Source of the DNA: Agromyces tardus
GTDB taxonomy: Bacteria > Actinomycetota > Actinomycetes > Actinomycetales > Microbacteriaceae
NCBI RefSeq assembly: GCF_003710805.1
Contig: NZ_RHHB01000001.1
Coordinates: 310,001 to 374,000 of the forward strand
Direction of reading: 5' to 3'
DNA: 64,000 nt
The translations under genes and the position numbers were made by a program. The notes under the pieces are model-generated. The model did no database searches. It saw only the letters and a program-made list of their open reading frames with translations, and was not told the origin of the DNA. Within the stretch, counting starts at the first letter, position 1; each line of letters opens with the position of its first letter. This document shows positions 59,127-64,000 of the stretch, piece by piece.

Positions 59127-59984
59127 GTGATCACGGAACTGGACGTGGAGCTGCCCGACGGACGACGCGTGCGCGCCGCCGACACCGGCGAGGCCGGCGG
59201 CCCGCGTGCGGTGGCACCCCTCACGGTCGTGTGGCACCACGGGTCGCCGCACACGGGCGCGCTGTACGAGCCGCTGCTCGGCGCGGCGGCGGCGCGCGGC
59301 ATCCGCTTGGTCTCGTATGCCCGCCCGAGCTACGGAGGGTCGACCCCGCAGCCCGGGCGTTCGGTGACGTCGGCCGCCGCCGACGTCGTGGCGGTGGCCG
59401 ACGCGCTCGGCATCGACCGGTTCGCGGTCATCGGCACGTCGGGCGGTGGGCCGCACGCCCTCGCCTGCGCGGCACTCGTGCCGGAACGGGTCACGGGCGT
59501 CGTCACGCTCGCCTCGCCCGCGCCGTACACCGACGCGTTCGACTGGTTCGACGGCATGCGATCGCCCGGCGCGCTGCGGGCGGCTCGCAAGGGTCGCGCT
59601 GCTCGTGCCGCGTTCGCCGACGAGGAGGAGTTCGACCCCGAGGTCTTCGTGCCGACCGACTGGGCGGCCCTCGAGGGGCGGTGGTCGGCCGTGCTCGCCG
59701 ACGTGCAGGCTTCCGACGCATTCGGGCCGGACGGCCTCATCGACGACGACGTCGCGTTGGCGTCGCCGTGGGGCTTCGAGGTGTCGGATGTCGCGGCGCC
59801 CACGCTCCTCGTGCACGGCGAGCTCGACCGCATGATCCCTCGGCGGCACGCGTCGTGGCTGCTCGGCCGCATCCCCGGCGCGAAGCTCTGGGCGCGCCTC
59901 GACGACGGGCACGTCTCGGTGCTCGACGTCGTGCCCGACGCGCTGGACTGGCTGCTCGAGGCCGCCGCGCCGGCTCGTTCCTGA
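59127..59984 (+). CDS. Alpha/beta hydrolase
   Basis: A 285-residue hydrolase with a full triad: Ser in IGTSGGGPHAL, Asp in HGELDRMIP and His in LDDGHVSVL. HHGSPHTGALYEP is the oxyanion loop. No signal peptide; substrate unknown. Unlike the hydrolase-fold protein at 11.6 kb it keeps all catalytic residues. The stop is 2 bp from the end of the convergent PHP gene. Confidence 0.88.
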   Translation: MITELDVELPDGRRVRAADTGEAGGPRAVAPLTVVWHHGSPHTGALYEPLLGAAAARGIRLVSYARPSYGGSTPQPGRSVTSAAADVVAVADALGIDRFAVIGTSGGGPHALACAALVPERVTGVVTLASPAPYTDAFDWFDGMRSPGALRAARKGRAARAAFADEEEFDPEVFVPTDWAALEGRWSAVLADVQASDAFGPDGLIDDDVALASPWGFEVSDVAAPTLLVHGELDRMIPRRHASWLLGRIPGAKLWARLDDGHVSVLDVVPDALDWLLEAAAPARS

Positions 59985-59986
59985 GC

Positions 59987-61057
59987 TCAGCGCTTCTTCG
60001 CGCCCGCCCACTCCAGCAGTCGGTCGGCGGCCCACGTCGTGACGATGCGCTCCGGCGGGATGCCCGCGGCCTCGGCGCGAGCGGCACCGAGCGCCAGGAA
60101 GCCGAAGTGGCCCGGCGCGTGGCTGTCGGTGTCGATCGAGAAGCAGCACCCCGCCTCGAGTGCGAGCGCGATGAGCTCGTCGGGCGGATCCTGCCGCTCG
60201 GGTCGCGAGTTGATCTCGACCGCGACGTCGTGCTCCGCGCACGCGGCGAACACGGCTCGGGCGTCGAACTCCGACTGCGGCCGCGTGCCCCGTGAGCCCT
60301 GCACGAGCCGACCGGTGCAGTGGCCGAGCACGTTCGTGCGCGGGTCGGCGATGGCGCGCAGCATCCGCGGGGTCATCTCGGCGGCGGGCAGGCGCAGCTT
60401 GGAGTGCACGCTCGCGACCACGATGTCGAGCCGGTCGAGCAGGTCGGCGCGCTGGTCGAGCACGCCGTCGGCGAGGATGTCGACCTCGATGCCCGTGAGG
60501 ATCCGCACGCCGAGGCCCGCGCCGGCCGCAGCGGCATCCACCGCGTCGTCATCCGCGTCGCCCTCGCCATGGCCCGCGTTGAGCGCCGCCACGATCTCGA
60601 CCTGCGACTCGAGGCGCTCGGGCGAGAGCCCGTTCGCCACCCGCAGGCTCGGCGAGTGGTCGGTCAGGGCGAAGTACTCGAGCCCGGCGGATGCCGCGGC
60701 GCGCGCCATCGCGGCGATGCTCGTCGTGCCGTCCGACCAGTCGCTGTGCGCGTGCAGGTCGCCGCGGAGCTGCGCCCGCAGGCCCGTGGGCGCGGCATCC
60801 GCCCCGACCCGCTGCCGCAGGTCGGCGAGGTAGGCGGGCACCTCGCCCGCGAGCGCCTCGGCGATCACGGTGTAGCTCGAGTCGCCGATGCCGGGCGTGC
60901 GCTTCAAGCGCCCGTCGGCCGCCCGGGAGCGCAGCTCGTCGACCGGCACGCCCTCGATCGCGGCGGCGGCCTTGCGGAACGCCTTCGCCTTGAACGGCGA
61001 CGCGAGCTCTCGTTCGAGCAGCAGCGCGATCTCCTCGAGCGCCTCCACCGGATCCAT
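59987..61057 (-). CDS. PHP domain phosphoesterase with PolX-like N-terminal domain
   Basis: A 356-residue protein. Residues 1-90 form a DNA polymerase X-type helix-hairpin-helix domain (FKAKAFRKAAAAIEGVPVDEL, TPGIGDSSYTVIAEAL). The PHP domain follows with metal ligands in RGDLHAHSDWSDGTTS, ALTDHSPSL, GIEVDILADGVLD, ASVHSKLRLP, HCTGRL and SIDTDSHAPGHFG. The catalytic palm of PolX is absent, so it is not a polymerase. It may be a nuclease or phosphoesterase acting on DNA ends (inference). CAGACT lies 6 nt before the ATG (leaderless). Confidence 0.87.
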   Translation of the reverse strand: MDPVEALEEIALLLERELASPFKAKAFRKAAAAIEGVPVDELRSRAADGRLKRTPGIGDSSYTVIAEALAGEVPAYLADLRQRVGADAAPTGLRAQLRGDLHAHSDWSDGTTSIAAMARAAASAGLEYFALTDHSPSLRVANGLSPERLESQVEIVAALNAGHGEGDADDDAVDAAAAGAGLGVRILTGIEVDILADGVLDQRADLLDRLDIVVASVHSKLRLPAAEMTPRMLRAIADPRTNVLGHCTGRLVQGSRGTRPQSEFDARAVFAACAEHDVAVEINSRPERQDPPDELIALALEAGCCFSIDTDSHAPGHFGFLALGAARAEAAGIPPERIVTTWAADRLLEWAGAKKR

Positions 61058-61063
61058 CGCCCC

Positions 61064-61069
61064 AGTCTG
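61064..61069 (-). promoter_or_regulatory. Possible -10 box of a leaderless PHP gene promoter
   Basis: CAGACT on the minus strand ends 6 nt before the ATG at 61057; the same hexamer and spacing precede the ligB gene at 16415. Confidence 0.35.
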
Positions 61070-61117
61070 CCGCGCGCCACCCCGCCGGTCGAGGGCACCC
61101 GCCGGTCGAGTGCACCC

Positions 61118-61360
61118 GCCGGTCGAGTAGGAGCGCAGCGACGTATCGAGACCCGTTCGCCGGTCGAGTAGGAGCGCAGCGACGTATCGAGACCCGTTCG
61201 CCGGTCGAGTAGGAGCGCAGCGACGTATCGAGACGCGTTCGCCGGTCGAGTAGGAGCGCAGTGACGTATCGAGAGCCGTTCGCCGGTCGAGTAGGAGCGC
61301 AGTGACGTATCGAGACCCGTTCGCCGGTCGAGTAGGAGCGTAGCGACGTATCGAGACCCC
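61118..61360 (+). repeat. Six direct 41-bp tandem repeats
   Basis: Units start at 61118, 61159, 61200, 61241, 61282 and 61323 (period 41 bp). Each contains GCCGGTCGAGTAGGAGCG and then ACGTATCGAGACC; the few differences are single bases. Two partial copies of the first ten bases precede them (61084, 61101). There are no unique spacers. Part of each unit is an imperfect palindrome, like REP elements. The 395-bp gap between the PHP and cyclase genes is wholly filled by this block and the inverted copies that follow. Confidence 0.93.
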
Positions 61361-61379
61361 TGCCGGGGGAGAGCGGCGG

Positions 61380-61465
61380 GGTCTCGATACGGGCTTCGCC
61401 CTACTCGACCGGCGACGGGCTGCGCCCTACTCGACCGGCGACGGGCTTCGCCCTACTCGACCGGC
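61380..61465 (-). repeat. Inverted copies of the 41-bp repeat element
   Basis: GTCTCGATACGGGCTTCGCC followed by CTACTCGACCGGC, the reverse complement of the direct units, then two more CTACTCGACCGGCG blocks spaced 26 bp (61401, 61427, 61453). The last copy runs into the 3' end of the cyclase gene and supplies its stop codon. Confidence 0.88.
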
Positions 61466-62094
61466 GGGAGGTCGAACGCGACCGCGCGCACCGGCGCCCC
61501 GTCGCCCGCGAGGCGCAGCGGGAAGATCCCGAGGCGCACCCGTGCGGGCAGCGCGTCGAGTCCCGCGAGGTTCTCGACGATGAGACCGTCGCCGCCGAGC
61601 ACGACCTCGTGCACGGGGAAGTCGGTCGTGCCCGCGGCATCCGTGGGGTCGGGGCTCAGCGTGTCGACGCCGAGCACGTGCATGCCGCGCTCGACGAGCA
61701 GCCGCGCGGCCTCGACGCCCAGGGCCGGATGCCGCAGCGCCCGCTCGGTGCCGAAGTGCACGGCCCAGCCCGTGTCGACCACGACGATCGACGGCACCCG
61801 CCCGGGCAGCTCGCCGAGGTCGTCGACGCCGATCGTCGCGTGGTCGGCGAGCCCCGGCACGTGCAGCACGAGCGCGTCGCCCACGAGCTCGTCGAGGGCG
61901 ACCGCGTCCATCGTACGGCCGCCGGCCACCGTGTGGGCGGGTGCGTCCACGTGGGTGCCCGAGTGCGATCCGAGGTGCAGCGTCGTGACGGCGGCGCCGT
62001 CGCGGTCGAGCTCCAGGGCCGGCTCGAGGTCGACCGCCGGGTCGCCCGGGTACACCTGCATGCCCGAGCGGATGGGGTGGCTGAGGTCACGCAT
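61453..62094 (-). CDS. Cyclase family (kynurenine formamidase-like) hydrolase
   Basis: A 213-residue metal-dependent amidohydrolase of the cyclase fold. Metal and catalytic motif: LGSHSGTHVDAPAH (His, Asp, His) near residues 40-53; later VDTGWAVHFGTE and GVDTLSPDPTD. Family members open cyclic amides such as N-formylkynurenine, isatin or related compounds. The last codons (PPVE, stop) come from a repeat element copy. Its ATG overlaps the stop of the permease gene by 8 bp, so the permease likely imports the substrate. Confidence 0.87.
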   Translation of the reverse strand: MRDLSHPIRSGMQVYPGDPAVDLEPALELDRDGAAVTTLHLGSHSGTHVDAPAHTVAGGRTMDAVALDELVGDALVLHVPGLADHATIGVDDLGELPGRVPSIVVVDTGWAVHFGTERALRHPALGVEAARLLVERGMHVLGVDTLSPDPTDAAGTTDFPVHEVVLGGDGLIVENLAGLDALPARVRLGIFPLRLAGDGAPVRAVAFDLPPVE

Positions 62095-63475
62095 GCGCGA
62101 CCGGCTCCGGCGTGGCATCCGAGAGGTGCTCGCTCGAGGCCACCGGCGTCGTCGAGCGCTCCGAAAGCGAGACGAGCAGGTAGAGCACGAAGGTCAGCAC
62201 GAACGCCGGGATGGTGGCGCCGATCGGCGTCGGCCACACCCAGGTGAAGAGGTAGGCGGCGACGGCGCCGACGAGCCACACCGCGATCGCGGCCCAGTTG
62301 ACGCCCGCGAGGTACCAGTAGCGGCCGTCGCGCGCCTTCAGGATGTCGGCGGTGTACGCGCCCCGCTTCACGATGTAGTAGTCGGCGATCATGATCGCGA
62401 ACACGGGCGCGAAGAGGGCGCCGATCGTGACGAGGAACGTCGTGAACTGGCCGAGCAGGCCGAACCACGTCGAGCCGATGATCGAGATCACGCCGACGAT
62501 GAGCGCGGTCGGCAGGAACTTCACGTGCCGCCCCGGCTGCGCGTTCACGATCGAGGTGACCATGCCGTAGACGACCATCGTGTTCGTCGCCATCACCGAC
62601 AGGAAGATGACGATCGCGAGCGGAGCGCCGAAGGGCGTGACGATCGTCACCGGGTCGAACGGGATCGCCTCGCCGCCCGAGAGCACGACGTAGCCGATCG
62701 CGGTGGCGCCGACCGTCATCGAGACGACCGTCGAGAGCGTGTAGCCGATGCCGGAGCCGATGATGCCCGCACGGCTCGACTTCGCGAAGCGGTTGAAGTC
62801 CGCCGAGAGCACCGTCCACGAGATGGCGGTCGCGATGACCACGTCGAGCACGAGGATGGGCGAGTAGCCCAGCGACGGGTCGGCGGGGATGGCGGCGAAC
62901 TCGGCGGGCGCGTAGGTCGTGAACGCGACGACGAAGATGTAGGCGACGATGCCGAGGATGAGCACCGCGAGCCACGGCTCGACCCGGGCGATGCCCGTGT
63001 GGCCGAAGATGGCGAGGATCACGACGAGGGTCTGGCAGAGCACCGCGAACAGCACGGGGCTCGAGAACCCGGTGACCGACGAGACGAGGAAGTCGAGCGC
63101 GATGCCGGCGAGCATCGCCTGGACCCAGCTCCAGCCCATGAGGATGACGACGTTGGCCGCGACCGGGAGCAGGCTGCCGCGCGTGCCGAACGGCCCGCGG
63201 GTGAGCGCCATCGTCGGCAGCCCCGTGCGGGTGCCGATGTTGCCGACGGTCACGAGCACGGCGGCGCCGACGATCGTGCCGACGATGATGAGCACGACCA
63301 CGAGGCCGTAGTCGACGCCGGGCACGAAGAGCGTGCCGGTGAGCAGCGTCGTGACGACGAGGTTCGCGGCGAGCCAGATCATGCCGATGCGCGGCAGCGA
63401 GAGGGTGCCGCGCACGGGGCCGGCGTCGTCGGAGTGTTCCTCGAGGTAGTGCTCGAGACGGGAGTAGAGCGACAT
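62087..63475 (-). CDS. NCS1 family nucleobase/hydantoin-type permease
   Basis: A 462-residue permease with about twelve membrane helices of the cytosine/purine/hydantoin (NCS1) family: GTLSLPRIGMIWLAANLVVT, GRTGLP-like GTRTGLPTMALTRGPFGTRG, NVVILMGWSWVQAML and SWTVLSADFNRFAKSSRAG. It takes up a heterocyclic compound. It starts with ATG at 63475 (AGGAGA 8 nt upstream), is preceded by an NTF2-like gene (58-bp gap) and is coupled to a cyclase-family amidohydrolase downstream. Confidence 0.92.
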   Translation of the reverse strand: MSLYSRLEHYLEEHSDDAGPVRGTLSLPRIGMIWLAANLVVTTLLTGTLFVPGVDYGLVVVLIIVGTIVGAAVLVTVGNIGTRTGLPTMALTRGPFGTRGSLLPVAANVVILMGWSWVQAMLAGIALDFLVSSVTGFSSPVLFAVLCQTLVVILAIFGHTGIARVEPWLAVLILGIVAYIFVVAFTTYAPAEFAAIPADPSLGYSPILVLDVVIATAISWTVLSADFNRFAKSSRAGIIGSGIGYTLSTVVSMTVGATAIGYVVLSGGEAIPFDPVTIVTPFGAPLAIVIFLSVMATNTMVVYGMVTSIVNAQPGRHVKFLPTALIVGVISIIGSTWFGLLGQFTTFLVTIGALFAPVFAIMIADYYIVKRGAYTADILKARDGRYWYLAGVNWAAIAVWLVGAVAAYLFTWVWPTPIGATIPAFVLTFVLYLLVSLSERSTTPVASSEHLSDATPEPVAHA

Positions 63476-63533
63476 TGCTGGGTTCTCCTGGGATTCGGGG
63501 TGGGGGATGGGAACGGGGAGGCGGATGGGTGGA

Positions 63534-63962
63534 TCAGGCCGCGGTGCCGGGCAGGGGGGAGAGGTGCTCGTGCACGGCGACGAGGCGCGGGCCCGCGGCA
63601 TCCGTCGCCGGGTCGACGCGGAAGACGATGGTCTCGCGCTCGCGGTAGGTCTCGGGGCCGTCGCCGGTCTCGGCGGTGGTCTCGACGGAGTGGGTGAAGA
63701 CCGCGCCGCCGGGGAACGGCTGCACGAGCCGGTCGGTCGACGTGCACGACACGACGCGCCAGCCGTCGGCGACCCATCCGGCCCAGAGGCGCTCGTAGGC
63801 CGCGCGGTCGGCGAGGCGCTCGGGCTCGGTGTGGAACACGAAGGTCGCGTCGGGCGCGAACGTCGCGAAGTACCGGTCGCCGTCGGTCGCGGCGAAGGCG
63901 TCGACGATCTCGGATGCCGCGGCCAGCACCTCGTCGCGGCTCGGTTCGGTCTGGGTGGTCAT
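63534..63962 (-). CDS. SnoaL/NTF2-like protein (DUF4440 type)
   Basis: A 142-residue cone-shaped NTF2-fold protein: N-terminal helices (ASEIVDAFAATDGDRYFATF), the sheet with ATFVFHTEPE and a conserved Trp pair in WAGWVADGWRVV, and a final VAVHEHLSPLP. Such small proteins are dehydratases, isomerases or ligand binders. It heads the operon NTF2-like, NCS1 permease, cyclase, so it may act on the same heterocycle (inference). Its upstream region continues beyond the window. Confidence 0.82.
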   Translation of the reverse strand: MTTQTEPSRDEVLAAASEIVDAFAATDGDRYFATFAPDATFVFHTEPERLADRAAYERLWAGWVADGWRVVSCTSTDRLVQPFPGGAVFTHSVETTAETGDGPETYRERETIVFRVDPATDAAGPRLVAVHEHLSPLPGTAA

Positions 63963-64000
63963 CGGGTCGGCTCCTTCGCCTCGGGTCTGCGCTGGGGTGG

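Noticed and set aside
61118-61360. CRISPR-like look of six regular repeats
   Set aside because: The 41-bp units are contiguous with no unique spacers and no cas genes are near; it is a tandem repeat of a REP-like element.
61401-61640. Small minus-strand open frame inside the repeat block and cyclase end
   Set aside because: It is an alternative frame of the cyclase gene continued into repeat DNA, with no RBS.
1-64000. tRNA, rRNA, riboswitch or transposase genes
   Set aside because: No cloverleaf with CCA-type ends, conserved rRNA words, riboswitch core or DDE transposase motifs were recognised by eye; a covariance-model scan could still find small RNAs.

Overview
The window is 64 kb of very GC-rich, densely packed bacterial DNA. 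High GC, many GTG starts, many apparently leaderless genes (a TAnnnT-like -10 box 6 to 7 nt before the start codon) and the family content (panD, an actinobacterial-type LigB ligase, NnrD, ECF41 sigma factor, CGNR zinc finger proteins) point to an actinobacterium. The hyper-abundant GGATGC/GCATCC word and the GGTCTCGATACG...CTCGACC-type repeat suggest Microbacteriaceae (Agromyces/Microbacterium-like). The species is inference. No rRNA, tRNA, CRISPR, integrase or transposase was recognised. About 66 protein genes are supported.

Layout. 1-9.1 kb: end of a GNAT acetyltransferase, a membrane-anchored alpha/beta hydrolase, LysR with two aldo/keto reductases, HxlR with an MFS exporter around a palindromic operator, and housekeeping or unknown genes. 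9.1-12.4 kb: GntR plus ACC deaminase (ethylene precursor breakdown, a plant-associated trait), then TetR divergent from an alpha/beta-hydrolase-fold protein whose catalytic Ser and His are both replaced. 12.4-21.6 kb: small enzymes, a VOC protein plus divergent SAH-hydrolase-like pair, ATP-dependent ligase LigB, MFS, CGNR regulator, type-B carboxylesterase. 21.7-35.8 kb: a beta-galactan (probably arabinogalactan side-chain) utilisation regulon. It holds a secreted multidomain GH30, LacI repressor, two permeases, binding lipoprotein and GH35 beta-galactosidase, tied together by four copies of the operator ATGTTGACGTCAACAT. It is interrupted by an ECF41 sigma module and an nnrD/phosphatase pair.

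36.4-40.8 kb: a minus-strand run of methyltransferase, 79-aa coiled-coil-like protein, N-terminal-HTH STAND/LuxR regulator, gpV-like spike and PAAR-like tip protein. The last two are parts of an extracellular contractile injection system (eCIS). A contractile sheath protein lies alone at 54.4-55.6 kb. Tube, tape measure, baseplate and AAA ATPase genes are not in the window, so this is either a dispersed eCIS or a reduced one. 41-49.4 kb: phosphatase, methyltransferase, exported intradiol dioxygenase, EEP nuclease, panD, WYL regulator divergent from an epoxide hydrolase over a 27-bp operator, and a ROK repressor. 49.5-54.4 kb: alpha-glucoside ABC importer plus GH13 alpha-glucosidase under ROK control. 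Neither sugar importer encodes an ATPase, so a shared MsiK/MalK-type ATPase elsewhere is expected. 56-64 kb: sirtuin, CysZ-like and cytochrome b-like membrane proteins, a hydrolase, a PHP phosphoesterase, a block of six 41-bp tandem repeats facing inverted copies, and an operon of NTF2-like protein, NCS1 permease and cyclase-family amidohydrolase.
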